Shown: positions 17,601 through 27,122, counted from the first letter of the stretch. The stretch is DNA of 64,000 nucleotides from Streptomyces globosus (GCF_003325375.1 NZ_CP030864.1:496001-560000), one strand, 5' to 3'. Notes: generated by a model from the sequence alone, not told the origin. Numbers and translations are program-made.

Positions 17601-18086
17601 TTACTGGGAGAACGCGTAGGTCCGGACGGGGTCGAGGTGCAGTTCGAAGGGCCCGAAACAGTCGGCCGCGAGGGTCGCGACCGGAGCGCCGCAGGGGCAG
17701 GCCCGGTTGAGTCTCTCGTCGCCTGTCGGTCCGCAGCACCCACTGCTGTTATCCCAGTTGGGCAGTGGCTGAAGGCTGGCGGCGTCATCAGGGTGCACCA
17801 GCACTGTGTGTCGGCTGCCGGCCGAGATGACGAAGCCTTCGTCGCGGCAGACCACAGGTCCGCGCGACTGAGCTGGCTTCGGGTCCCCCTGATCGTCCTG
17901 CACGACGTAGGGCGGTCCCCAGGGCTCGGGATCGATCGCGTAGTGGCCCCGCGGAACAGTGGAAGGCGCCCGGCGTGTCTCCTTGTCCCGGTCGCGCTCG
18001 TCGTCGGAGACCTCAGGGACGGCGGCAAGCTCGGTGAGCTCCGGCGTGATCGCGGTGCCGCACTTGGAACAGAGGAAGACGGTCAT
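17601..18086 (-). CDS. zinc-ribbon protein, cargo of the two-recombinase element
   Basis: The 161-residue protein opens MTVFLCSKCGTAITPELTEL, a CxxC zinc knuckle, and has a second cysteine cluster (SSGCCGPTGDERLNRACPCG) near residues 115-133, plus a lone Cys in LAADCFGPFELHLDP. The middle contains a GHYAIDPEPWGPPYVVQDD segment and VVCRDEGFVISAGSRHTVLVHP. No enzyme motif is visible. The gene starts 22 bp after the second recombinase and is the only non-recombinase gene of the element. It could be an immunity or regulatory protein, or a third transposition factor replacing TnpC. Confidence 0.75.
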   Translation of the reverse strand: MTVFLCSKCGTAITPELTELAAVPEVSDDERDRDKETRRAPSTVPRGHYAIDPEPWGPPYVVQDDQGDPKPAQSRGPVVCRDEGFVISAGSRHTVLVHPDDAASLQPLPNWDNSSGCCGPTGDERLNRACPCGAPVATLAADCFGPFELHLDPVRTYAFSQ

Positions 18087-18108
18087 CCCCTCGTTGTAGT
18101 GCTCAGGA

Positions 18109-20545
18109 CTACCCCTTCGCATCTTCGTTTCGCTGCTCGGAGTCGATGCGGGCGACGACGCCACGGAGATCGGGCATGCCCAGGTGGACGGTGGTGTGCC
18201 GGGCCGCGAGGTCGCGCATGGCGGCGAGCTTCTGCTCGGCGGCGGCGAGGCTGGCCTCGATCGCGGCGATCTCGCCGAGCCATCCCTGGTCCTTGGCCTC
18301 CTGGAGCCGGTCGAGCAGGTTCTCGTGGATCTCCTCCAAGCGGGGCATCTGCTCCGGATCGGGCCGCAGGACAGGGCAGCGGATGCAGGCGTGTTCGTGA
18401 ACGCAGGGGGTGCCGAAGTCGCGTGCGCAGACGCCGAGGGCGACCTTCCGCAGCTCGAAGTGGGCCAGGAAGTCCTGCCACTCCTGCTCGGTGGGCTCGC
18501 GGTACTCCTCCCCGGGTCGCAGCGCCCGGCGGCGGGCGATGAAGGACCGGTGGTGGTTGATGACGTCCTCGGGATAGATCGCGGCATAGCCGAGGGTCGT
18601 GTCGACCGTCCGGTGACCGCAGATCCGGGCGGCGATGTGCGGGGGGCAGGCCGGAGCGGAGGGCGTCGGTCACGAAGATTCTTCGGAAGTCGTGGGGCGT
18701 GTATCGCAGCTGCTCGTTGCCGGGCCCGGTCAGCCCGCTCGCGGCGAGGGCGTCGTTGAGGCAGGTGTAGATGTAGTTGCGCGGGATGGCCCGGTCCTCC
18801 GGGCCGCAGCGGCGCTGGAAGAGGAACGGCATCGGTGCACTCCAGAGCCGTTCCAGACTGTCGTAGGCGGAGACCAGGGGCATGGCCTGCTGCCCGCGCC
18901 GAACGCGATGAATGATCGCAGTGAGCACCTCGCCGAGCTCTGGTGAGACCAGCAGCAGCCGCTCCTGGTCGAGCTTGGACGGGGCGACCTGGAGCATGGG
19001 GACGATCTCGCCGGTGGTGGGCAGCTGGTAGGCGACGAAGCTGTGGTGGGTGAGTTCGAGTGCTTCCTCGATGCGCATGCCGGTGTGGCGAAGGACTTCG
19101 ACGATGGCCCAGGCCCAGAAGGCGCGTTCCTCCTCCACGGTCAGGTCCCGGCGCCGGCCGGTGGCGGGGTCGTCGGCGTAGACACGGGAGGACGCTCCGG
19201 CACGGCGGAGGAGGTTCTCGCCCGCCGGAGTGGTGAATGGGGCTCCGGCCGGGGTCTCCCGCCCGGTGGCGAGACAGGTCTGGGCGTCCTTGAGCTGGCG
19301 CTCGACGGCTTTGACCAGGGCCGGGAGTGCGGGCAGTAGGGTGCGGGTTCGTTGGTCCATGGCCGCCTTGCGGCGGGCGCGGTTCTTGCTGTGGTCGGTG
19401 TCGCTGTCGCGGACCGGGCAGGGCGCGACCCACGGGCCCCAGCGTGTCGGTTCGTCGGCGGCCCAGCGGGCGAGGTCCTGGTAGAACGTGCGGACCCAGC
19501 TGAACACGGTGTGTGCGTTGACCCGCGGCCGGATGGGGGTGCCGTGCCGGTCATGGACCATGCGGACGCGTTCCCGCCAGGCGGTGACGGTGTCGGCGTC
19601 CAGCCGCAGCGAGTCGATGCCCGGGTGGTGTTTCTCCAGGTCGCGCCAGAACAGTCCGGCCAGGGTGCGGGCCATGTCCTCCAGCGTGGTGTAGTCGACG
19701 TCCACCGCGCGCTCGGTGAGGTAGTCGACCAGGAGGTCGCGTATCGCGGTGCAGGTGATGTCCTGTCGGTCGACCAGGGCCGCCGGTGTCAGCTGCCCCG
19801 GCAGCATCACCGTCTTCAGCCGTGCCGGGGCGTCGGGGCCGAAGACGCCGACGCCCGCGAGGAGCGCGTAGAAGAGGTGCTTGCCGTGGTAGCCGTTGGT
19901 CTGATGCTCGCCGATGGCGTGCTGCAACTCGACGCAGTCGCCGATGGTGACGTCGTGGACGGTGCCGCCCTTGCGGGTCACGATCCAGGTGACGCGGTTG
20001 AGCGCGTTGTTGCAGTCGTTGGCTCCCGCGTGGCCGGTGGCCGTGTACTGGTCCTTGAGCGCCGCGAAGCCGTCGGGATCGGTAACGCTGCGGATGTGCG
20101 CCAGCAGTTGTGAGGGGCGCTGCCGCAGCAGCCATCGGTAGGCGGGGCGTACGACTTGTCCGCCCAGCAGCGGGATCATGCCGCAGCACAGATCGGCCCG
20201 GTCATACTTGCGCGCCCGCTGGTGCTCGGCGAGCCACTGCATCGGCAGCCGCGTCCACTCTCGGCCGGCGTCCTCGGCTCCGCTGGCCACCCAGCGCTCC
20301 TGCCAGGTGCGGCCGGGCTGGTCTTCCAGCCAGTCCAGCAGCTTGACGAGGCCACGCTGCCGTGAGCGCTGATTGGCGTCGCTGTCCGCGGTGAACGGCA
20401 GCGCGAGTGTGCGCTCCAGCACCTGCTCGCGCGGTTCCTCCGTCTGCCACCAGGTCGTCGGCGGTTCGCGTTTCTCCTGGCCGGGAGGCAAGGGGGCGTG
20501 ACGGACGGGGGCGGAGGGCCGGGCAGTCACGGTCGCGGTGGTCAT
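18109..20545 (-). pseudogene. TnpB-like large tyrosine recombinase, one-base frameshift in a G-run
   Basis: From ATG 20545 the first frame encodes about 630 residues. These include a long N-terminal region, the box-I arginine in VLRHTGMRIEEALELTHHSF and the HxxR motif in YTPHDFRRIFVTDALRSGL. At the six-G run 18641-18646 the frame is lost. One base fewer restores PPHIAARICGHRTVDTTLGY and AAIYPEDVINHHRSFIARRR, which supply the second His and the Tyr, and then a cysteine-containing tail and a coiled-coil end stopping at 18109. Its start overlaps the stop of the first recombinase in ATGA. It is either disrupted, misread by sequencing, or expressed by slippage. Confidence 0.85.
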
Positions 20546-21804
20546 GCCGGGCCTCCGCCGAGGGCGGCCGCGCCGAGCAGCGTCTGGAGAACCTCGGAAC
20601 GGTAGCCCGGGCCGGGCATCACCGGTTTGACGGGCTCCGCGGCCTGCCGGGCGTGGTGGGCCAGCACGTGCGTGACGACCTCGTCCTCGGCGGGTTCGAG
20701 GTACTGCTCGGTGGTGCTGATGTGGAGATGCCCGAGGACCCATTGGACGTCGGTAAGCGAGAGCTTGGGGTCGCGCACCATGCGTTTGGCCGCGCTGTGC
20801 CGCAGGTCATGAAGCGTCCAGTTCGCTCCCAGGGTCTCGTTGGCCCGGGTGAACACCATGCGGGCCGCGTCGTAGCTCAACGGCCTGATCGGGCGCCGTA
20901 GGGTCCACCACAGCGGCTCCTCCGGCCCATCGAGGGCCTGCGGGCGGACCTGCTGCTGGTAGAGCCGCAACCAGACGAACGCGTCGCTGGAGGCGGGGAT
21001 CCATTGCAGGGCCCGGGAGCCCTTGCGGATGACGCCGATCGTCTGGTCACCGGGGCTGACCCGGTCGCGGCTGACGCCGAGGAGTTCCGAAGCGCGCGGG
21101 CCGGCCGAGATGTAGAAGGCGACCAGCGCGCGGTCGCGGTGCGAGGGCAGGACTGCGAACAGTTCGTTGAATGCCTGGTCGGGGATGCCGCGCGGGGTTC
21201 GCCGGGGTTCCTTCGGCTGGTAGGGAGCCCGGCGGGCAGGGCGTTTGAAGGCGTGCATCGGGTTGTGGTGGGCGTTGAGGTGCTCCTCCTCGGCCCGCTT
21301 GGTCTTCGGGAACGGGTTGAGCAGCGGCCGTCCGTACATGTCGCGGTGGTACTCGTAGAAGCTGCGGACCACCGCCCGCGCGTGCCTCCGGGTGCGTGCC
21401 GCGTAGTTCTCGCCCGCGTACCGCTTGCCGGTCACCGGGTTGACCGACCCGGGCGCCGGGGCGTCCGGCCGCCGGGGCCGCGGCGGCTTTTTGACCATCT
21501 TCAGCCACAGTGCGAAGTCTCGGGCCTCCGCCCGGCCGGCTCGGTCCCACGGCACGTCGACAGCCCACAGGAACCGGAACCAGGCCAGCAGCGCGTACGC
21601 GTACGAGCGGAGCGAGGCCGGGCTGTCGTCGTCGGCGAGCATGTCGAGCAGGAACTCGCTGACCGCCGCCACCTCGATCCCGTCCCGGTCGAGCAGCCGG
21701 TACGGCAGCGACGGATCGCCGGTCTCCTCCACTCGGCCGACCCTCCCCACCGTGAGCGCTGTGACGTACCGTAACTGCGTGCCCTCTTGCACCTGAGCCT
21801 CCAC
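20542..21804 (-). CDS. TnpA-like tyrosine recombinase of the inserted element
   Basis: The 420-residue protein has an N-terminal SAM-like core-binding domain (LRSYAYALLAWFRFLWAVD) and a complete catalytic domain: Arg237 in YISAGPRASELLGV, Lys261 in RKGSRALQW, His332 and Arg335 in LHDLRHSAAKR, His359 in VLGHLHISTTEQYL, and the nucleophile Tyr368. This is the full R-K-HxxR-H-Y set, so it should be active. It is the first gene of the three-gene operon of the element. Confidence 0.93.
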   Translation of the reverse strand: MEAQVQEGTQLRYVTALTVGRVGRVEETGDPSLPYRLLDRDGIEVAAVSEFLLDMLADDDSPASLRSYAYALLAWFRFLWAVDVPWDRAGRAEARDFALWLKMVKKPPRPRRPDAPAPGSVNPVTGKRYAGENYAARTRRHARAVVRSFYEYHRDMYGRPLLNPFPKTKRAEEEHLNAHHNPMHAFKRPARRAPYQPKEPRRTPRGIPDQAFNELFAVLPSHRDRALVAFYISAGPRASELLGVSRDRVSPGDQTIGVIRKGSRALQWIPASSDAFVWLRLYQQQVRPQALDGPEEPLWWTLRRPIRPLSYDAARMVFTRANETLGANWTLHDLRHSAAKRMVRDPKLSLTDVQWVLGHLHISTTEQYLEPAEDEVVTHVLAHHARQAAEPVKPVMPGPGYRSEVLQTLLGAAALGGGPA

Positions 21805-21832
21805 GAGCTGCTGTGGTCTCCAACAGCTCGTG
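21802..21832. promoter_or_regulatory. 9-bp inverted repeat over the recombinase start
   Basis: CACGAGCTG at 21802-21810 pairs perfectly with CAGCTCGTG at 21824-21832. The right-hand arm of the minus-strand reading lies just before the ATG of the first recombinase and the other arm covers it. This could be an operator or an mRNA hairpin that limits translation. Confidence 0.5.
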
Positions 21833-21947
21833 ATGACAGCACATCGGGAAGGTGGCGTGGCACGGCCTCGGGGGCAAGCTGACCAGCCTGGTGCGAGGTC
21901 CCGTCACCGTGCGTCGATCTCCGAGGGCTCGTCGGTTCACACCCCGG

Positions 21948-21959
21948 TAGTTCGGTCAA
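21948..21959 (-). repeat. terminal inverted repeat of the two-recombinase element, right
   Basis: On the minus strand this reads TTGACCGAACTA, matching TTATCCGAACTA at 17466 at 10 of 12 positions in inverted orientation. It starts 3 bases inside the last codon still shared with Tn3 TnpA. Confidence 0.7.
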
Positions 21960-21962
21960 CAA

Positions 21963-24827
21963 ATCCTCCTGGCCTTCGCGGTACGCCTGGTGGATGGTGC
22001 CGCGCTTGCCGTGGCACACGTCGCGGGCCAGCTTGTGGCGGGACTCCTGCACGGTGAGCTGCCGGTTCATCTGCCGCCGGTAGGTGTCGTCCACCGGGTC
22101 GACCACGCGCAGCAGGTGCTCGGTCTTGGCGATCCGCCCGTACTCCGCGAACGCCGCCCCGAGCGGGGTCGGACGGCCGTCGCGTCCGAACATACGCAGC
22201 AGGTCGTAGGCGCGGACCTGATTGGTGACCAGGGAGCCAGCGACCTTCAGCATGTCCGGCCAGTGCGTGATTACCTTGTTCAGGTTCACGCGGTTGCGGG
22301 CCAGGTCCTCCACCACGCCGTAGGTGCCGGTCTCGACACCGGGCATCGTGGCCCGCCAGAACCGCTGGTCGTCCAGGTCCCGGAACCGCGGGCTGAAGTT
22401 GTATCCGAGGATCTTGAACAGGCCGAACACCATGTCGGAGTACGAGGCGTTGTCGGTCGCCACCATCTCCGGCTTCACGCCGCCGTCCAGGTTCAGCAGC
22501 GCGTCCAGGATGTGCAGGGAGTCGCGCGGGGTGCCGGGGACGACCATCTGCCCGATGCCCGCGACCTGGTCGTTGACGGCGTTGAGCCAGGTGATGCCCC
22601 GCTTGAACCCGAAGTACTTCGGCGACGGGGCGGCGTTGATGGTGCGCACCGGCACCTGGAAGCGCAGCCCGTCCACGGAGGCGAGCAGCCCGTCGCCCCA
22701 GTAACGCACGATCGGGATGTCGGCCTGGGCGGCGATGAGCCGCGCGTTCGCCGCGGCGATTGTGTCGGCGCGCAGGTAGTACTGGTCGACGTGCACGAGC
22801 CGGGCCCGGGTCAGTGCCTCATAGCCGGGGTTGACCACCGGGGCCAGGCCGATGTTGCACGCCTCGGACACCAGCAGCGCGACCACCGAGGTGGGCAGGT
22901 CCTTCATCCGTGTGGTGCCGTCGCCGAGGTGGACGAAGGCGTCGAGGAACCCGGTCCAGGCGTTCACCTCGAACAGCAGGTCCGGCAGGTCGATCTTCGG
23001 GAGCATCTTCTCGACCCGCTTGCGCAGCCAGGTCAGGGACTTCGGCTCGCCGAGTGCGCCGAGCTTGTCGACGTTCAGCTTCACCCGCCCGTCGTCCTGC
23101 ACCTCGATGGAGACCTTCGCCGCCGGCCCCGCTTCCTGAAGGCGTTCGGCGAGCTGCTTCCATCCGGTGTCCAGGCCCCGCACCAGCTCCGCCAGGTGCT
23201 CCTCCACGGGCATGTCTAGGCTCAGGGCCGCCAGGACGTCCTCCTCGACCGCGTCCCAGTCGGGCCCGTCCAGCAGGCGAGCACGCGGGTTGGACCAGCG
23301 GTGCGAGGGCGAGGCGAAGACGTCGCGGTTGTTCAAGGCCCGGTGCAGCTGCTCCAGCACGCACACCACGTACGCGTCCCGGTCGACCGCGCCCTGCGGC
23401 AGGTCTGGGTTGGCGTACACCGCCTTGCGCCACGCGGGCGGCACGAGCTTGTCGTCCACCTCGCGCGGCAGCAGCGGCTTGATGCCCACCTTCCGCCGGG
23501 CCAGCGCCGGAAGGCCGCGCACCCCGGCCAGGACCCGCTTGCCCGCGCTCGCCGCGTCCAGTGCCTTGGACTCGCCCAGCAACGCGAGGAACGGGCGCAC
23601 CGTGGCGTACCGGTTCGTGAGCGCGGCCCGCATGGCGACCTCGGCCGAGTTTTCGTCCTCGGGCACGAGCGAGACCACCGTGGCCGCCGCGGTCATCACG
23701 GCGGCGCGCGGGGCGACCTCTTCCACCGCCGCCCACAGCGCGACCACGTCCAGGTCCGCCTTCTGCTCCTCGACCAGCTCCAGTTCCTCAAACAGCACCT
23801 TCGCCGCCCGCGCGAGCACCCGTGACGCCTTCTCCAGCTGCGGCAGCGTCGACAGCCGCTCCTTCTCCGTCTTGCGCTTAGCCGTGTTCAGCAGGCGGGT
23901 GGCCATCAGGACCTGGAACAGGTCCAGGGCCTCGTCGATGGCCTTCGCCTCCAGGTGCCGCATCACCGCGGTGAGCATCGCCGTGCGCTTCGGCTCCGCC
24001 GCCCGCTCCAGCAGCGGCGCCTTCGACCCCAACGCATACCGGGCCAACACCGCCATCCGGTTCGGCGGGATCTGCGACAGCCTCAGCCGCCCGAGCCGGT
24101 ACGCGCCGATCTCGTCCACCCGCTTTAGCGCGCGGGCGAACGCCGTCCCGGTCGTCCGCGTCGGCGGCCGGCGCAGCCGCTCCAGCTCCGAGAACCGCGA
24201 GCCCTCCGGCGTCTTCAGCGTCGCCACCAGATCCCCGGGCAGCGCCGGGTCCGCGCGACGGGCGGCGCCCGCGACGGTGGCGTGCAGCCGCTTCTCCGCG
24301 ACCGTCCGCGCCTCCGCCACCTGCCGAGCCAGCACGGATACCCCAGGCAGCAGGACCCGGTGACGGCGCAGCCAGCCCACCGCGTGGTCGAACAGCGCCT
24401 TCGGGCCCTCGGCGTGCGTCCACGCCCGCCCGTGCAGGAATGTACGGAACCGCCGGCCCCACTTGGTGTCCTCGTAGGGGTGGTAGCTGTAGGCGTCCCG
24501 GATCTCCCACGCGTGGTCGTACAGCGTCTGGCGCCGCTCCGTGTACCGCTTGACCACCGACGGGTCCTCGATGCCGAGCTGCACGGCCAGGTGCTCGATC
24601 ACTGGCCACGGCACCGCGAGCGGGTCCTCCAGGAACAGGCCGACGTACCGCACCGTGCACATTTGGAGCGCGAATCCGAGCCGGTGATGCTCCGTCCGCC
24701 GCAGGGCGATCAGGTCCCGGTCCACGTCGTCCAGAAAGAAGAACCGCTCCAGCTCGGGCCTCGTCGGCTCCTCGGCGAACGTCCCGTACGCCTCGGCCTG
24801 CTCATCGCTCAGAAATTCCACCGGCAC
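21963..24827 (-). pseudogene. Tn3-family transposase TnpA, N-terminal and central part
   Basis: ATG 24827 starts MPVEFLSDEQAEAYGTFAEE, and the frame runs for 955 codons through the whole Tn3 domain order: DUF4158 N-terminal DNA-binding region, then the DDE core with RYWGDGLLASVDGLRFQVPV, GFKRGITWLNAVNDQ, MVATDNASYSDMVFGLF and the acidic end LLRMFGRDGRPTPLGAAFAE. It stops making Tn3 sense at AYREGQED, where the inserted element begins. The missing 80 residues are found at 17223-17465. Removing the insertion would restore a gene of about 1,035 codons. Confidence 0.93.
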
Positions 24828-24894
24828 GAGCCGGACCGTAGCCAGCCCCGAACCGGGCCCGGAGGCGTTTCACCGAACCCCAGCGGCGAAGTGG

Positions 24895-24960
24895 ATCACT
24901 GCGCTAGGCGGCCATGATCGTTCTCACCGATAACCGCTGTACCGATGTTCCCCGAGGCCG
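24895..24960. repeat. Tn3-terminal-repeat-like segment, copy 1
   Basis: The 38 bases 24916-24953 run GATCGTTC..ACCG.TAACC to CCCC. Read outward-in this starts GGGGAACATC and contains CGGTGAG, as expected for a Tn3-family inverted repeat upstream of tnpA. A related segment lies at 27047-27111, sharing CACTGnGCTA, GATCGTTC, ACCGnTAACC and CCCCGAGGCCG. The outer 22 bases plus GAGGCCG recur at 29586-29614. Confidence 0.55.
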
Positions 24961-25215
24961 GTCACCCAGCAGCAGACCCGCTACCTGCGGGCCCACTGGC
25001 CGGCGCTGGCCTGGTGGCTCGCCCGGACCTACCCCGAGCACTACGGGCCCAACGCCAAGTCCTTCGAGCAGCAGCTCGACGAGTACCGCGCCGAACAGCA
25101 CCTGTCGGCCCCGAAGACCCGGACATGGCCACACTCGGCGAACGCCTCGCCGCTTCCCTGCGGCCGCCCAGGAAGCCGAACTCCCCGGGCCCCTCCTGGC
25201 CGCCTCGCCATGAGG
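24958..25215 (+). pseudogene. unidentified gene remnant
   Basis: The plus strand reads TQQQTRYLRAHWPALAWWLA, then YPEHYGPNAKSFEQQLDEYRA, coding-like text without a start codon. A neighbouring frame continues DPDMATLGERLAASLRPPRK to a stop near 25212. It is probably the frameshifted end of a mobile-element gene whose start was lost at the Tn3 end. No family was recognised. Confidence 0.3.
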
Positions 25216-25318
25216 ATCGCCGTTCACTCGGTAAACAACACTGTGGACGGGCTGAGAGCACGGGCAGACGAAAGGGGACTCCGCTTGGAGGCCCGGCGAT
25301 CCTTCGAGGAGCACCGCC

Positions 25319-25420
25319 GTGTACGACAACGCCGACGACGGCCACAAGGAGACCGCACACGACCAGGCCGACGAGTGGTCCGCGACCAGGTTTACTCCCG
25401 AAGCGACTTCCAGTGGCTAG
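25319..25420 (+). CDS. possible 33-aa acidic small protein
   Basis: GTG at 25319 follows GAGGAG at a suitable spacing and encodes MYDNADDGHKETAHDQADEW and a short tail with stop at 25420. It is convergent with, and overlaps by 29 bp, the end of the regulator gene on the other strand. The ribosome binding site is the main support. Confidence 0.3.
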   Translation: MYDNADDGHKETAHDQADEWSATRFTPEATSSG

Positions 25421-26027
25421 CTGTCCATGCAGCTCTATGTAGCGCAACGAGACGTTCTCGCTCGGGGGACTGCACCGAGAAGGCATCCATCACACGTCCG
25501 AGAACAGCCGGCGTGGGCAAGAAGCGTCCGCTGAGGTAGTCGATCAGCACGTCGGGGTCCACACCGATGGCCCTAGCAAGATCAGTCAGAACCCACCCGT
25601 TTCGCGCCTTGGTCAGCGCCATGGCGAAGATCGCCGCTTCCTCTGTTTCCCCTAGCCGCCCTGTGCTCTTAGTCGTTTTCACGGGCTGGGTGGACCCGCT
25701 GCTGGAGCGCAGCTCGATGAGCTGATCCTCAACGGCGTTGCGGGCCACGAGCCACTCGCCGATGGCCGTTCTACCGCGAGCATCCCAGGCTGCCACCAGG
25801 GCACACAGCGTGTTGGTGGAAGCGAGGCGGGTTCCGTTCAAAGCAGCGTAGATGGCTGTCCTACTCGTTCTCCAAGGCGACGTGAGGGCGATCTGAGTCG
25901 GACTGAGCTGCTCAGCTTCATCGGAGCTCCCGGTCCTCGCGATGGCATCCGCCTGCAGGCGGCGCAGTCGAATCGCGAACTGCCCTAACGGATGCTGACG
26001 GTCGATGGGCCGACGATGATTTGGCAT
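25392..26027 (-). CDS. helix-turn-helix regulatory protein
   Basis: The 211-residue protein starts at ATG 26027 with purine-rich sequence before it (a TTG nine codons upstream is an alternative). It appears to hold two XRE-like helical DNA-binding units: LTSPWRTSRTAIYAALNGTRL with TNTLCALVAAWDARG in the first half, and TDLARAIGVDPDVLIDYLSG with VLGRVMDAFSVQSPERERLV in the second. This is the layout of Streptomyces regulators of small accessory operons. It is divergent from the small gene at 26186, with a strong hairpin between them. Confidence 0.65.
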   Translation of the reverse strand: MPNHRRPIDRQHPLGQFAIRLRRLQADAIARTGSSDEAEQLSPTQIALTSPWRTSRTAIYAALNGTRLASTNTLCALVAAWDARGRTAIGEWLVARNAVEDQLIELRSSSGSTQPVKTTKSTGRLGETEEAAIFAMALTKARNGWVLTDLARAIGVDPDVLIDYLSGRFLPTPAVLGRVMDAFSVQSPERERLVALHRAAWTASHWKSLRE

Positions 26028-26119
26028 GCCTCCGCGCCCCTTCCGAAGTCCCAAGTCCCACTTGATCCCGGATGGTTCAAGTCTTGCAGATGGTCAGACG
26101 TGCCTGTGCTGCCATGAGA

Positions 26120-26158
26120 AAGGCCCGCCGGGGGCGTCCAAACACACCGGCGGGCCTT
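26120..26158. terminator. perfect 12-bp hairpin between divergent genes
   Basis: AAGGCCCGCCGG at 26120-26131 pairs perfectly with CCGGCGGGCCTT at 26147-26158 around a 15-base loop. This is the form of a strong Streptomyces terminator, yet it lies upstream of the small gene at 26186. It may be an attenuator for that gene or stop transcription entering from either side. Confidence 0.6.
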
Positions 26159-26185
26159 CAGATCTCACCTGTCGAAGGGGACCTA

Positions 26186-26353
26186 ATGACCAACCGTACG
26201 CGCATCCGAAAGCCTGCACAGCCCAAGGCGGAGCAGGTGGAAGTGCCCGAGGCGAAGGGGGAACGACTGGCGGGCCAGGCGGTCAATGGAGCATTCGCTG
26301 GCGCGGTACGTGCCGTCGTCGATTGGGCGATCCGGGCTCTGACCGACCACTGA
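26186..26353 (+). CDS. 55-aa small protein of unknown function
   Basis: ATG at 26186 follows AAGGGG by six bases. The protein is MTNRTRIRKPAQPKAEQVEV and then a helix GQAVNGAFAGAVRAVVDWAI ending RALTDH. It has a basic, proline-rich start and an amphipathic helix that might contact a membrane or partner. Too short for family assignment. It follows the hairpin at 26120-26158, suggesting leader control. Confidence 0.5.
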   Translation: MTNRTRIRKPAQPKAEQVEVPEAKGERLAGQAVNGAFAGAVRAVVDWAIRALTDH

Positions 26354-26701
26354 CTCGCCTCCGAACAGGACTCTGCGCTGATACCACGGGTCGAAGGCGG
26401 AGTCCTCTAACCAGGCTGCGAGACTTCGTCAGTGAGCACCATGCGCCGCCCGCTCGGGCACGGGCCAGCCCCCGCCGTTGAGGACCAAGAGCAGCGCACC
26501 GTGCGCGGGCGCACGGCTGCCGAGCGGGCAGCCAAGGGGACCGCACCGGCCGTCCCACCCCGGGCCGCTGTCCCAACGGCCCGCCGGGCTCTTGGTACTG
26601 GGCGCCTCGCCTGATCCGGCGGCATGGGCAGCATACATGAACACAGGTCAGCCCCTGTTGGTCCCATTGGACCCAACAGGGGCTGACCGCTGCCTGCTCG
26701 G
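26354..26701. other. non-coding stretch with hairpin
   Basis: No supported gene. Long frames on both strands are compositional shadows. A pair of related blocks, GAACAGGACTCTGCG and GAAGGCGGAGTCCTC, near 26369-26405 forms an imperfect inverted repeat, and a strong hairpin lies at 26646-26688. Confidence 0.5.
26646..26688. terminator. perfect 16-bp hairpin downstream of the resolvase remnant
   Basis: GGTCAGCCCCTGTTGG at 26646-26661 pairs without mismatch with 26673-26688 around an 11-base loop. It begins 13 bp beyond the stop of the minus-strand resolvase gene and is probably its terminator. Confidence 0.75.
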
Positions 26702-27047
26702 TCAGGCGGTCTTGTCGGCGAGCGTGGCCGCCTTCTCCTTGTCGTCGTGCTCGCGGAGCATCCGCATGATGGTGGGCGGGGAAGGGTGCTGGCCCTTCTT
26801 GGTGCCGCTGGTGATGACGAGCCGGGCCGACTTGTCGCGCAGGCTTACCCCCTCGGCGCGCAGTTGGAGGGCCATGGCGAGCATGTCGGAGTTGGTCACC
26901 GTTGGGCCGCCGATCGTCTTGCCGCGGTTGCGGGCGGACCCGTGGCCCTCCAGGGTGCGGTCGCGGATGTACTCGCGTTCCATGCCGGACAGCGCGGCCA
27001 GCACATTGAAGACGACGCCCGAGGGGTCGTGGGAGCCCTGGAGCTCT
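26702..27047 (-). pseudogene. serine resolvase, C-terminal part
   Basis: The frame reads ELQGSHDPSGVVFNVLAALS, then GMEREYIRDRTLEGHGSARN and the helix-turn-helix region GVSLRDKSARLVITSGTKKG with TIMRMLREHDD. This is the end of the catalytic domain and the DNA-binding tail of a Tn3-associated serine recombinase. The catalytic serine part is missing; the frame is open only from 27047, exactly where a Tn3-end-like repeat starts. Confidence 0.8.
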
Positions 27048-27111
27048 CACTGTGCTAACGAGCAGGATCGTTCCTTACCGCTAACCACGTCCTGATTGAT
27101 CCCCGAGGCCG
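27047..27111. repeat. Tn3-terminal-repeat-like segment, copy 2
   Basis: Shares the blocks CACTGTGCTA, GATCGTTC, ACCGCTAACC and CCCCGAGGCCG, in the same order and spacing (one base longer), with 24895-24960. Read inward it begins GGGGATCAATCAGG and contains CGGTAAG, the form of Tn3-family ends. It directly abuts the resolvase remnant. Confidence 0.5.
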
Positions 27112-27122
27112 TTGATGGGGCA

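Larger units (their letters stand above)
17466..21962 (-). mobile_element. two-recombinase element inserted in Tn3 tnpA
   Basis: The element is delimited by the interrupted Tn3 tnpA reading frame on both sides. Just inside each border is a matching inverted sequence, TTATCCGAACTA at 17466 and TTGACCGAACTA (minus strand) at 21959. Contents in transcription order are two tyrosine recombinases overlapping by ATGA and a zinc-ribbon gene. The layout resembles Tn554-like elements (TnpA-TnpB pairs), but I saw no clear third recombinase component. Confidence 0.85.

Noticed and set aside
17601..19433. 610-codon frame through the recombinase region
   Set aside because: Only its last 161 codons (from 18086) make sense as a zinc-ribbon protein; the rest is a shadow of the large recombinase.
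26404..27050. Long plus and minus frames around the resolvase remnant
   Set aside because: They are reverse-complement or frame shadows; only the serine recombinase text has a family.
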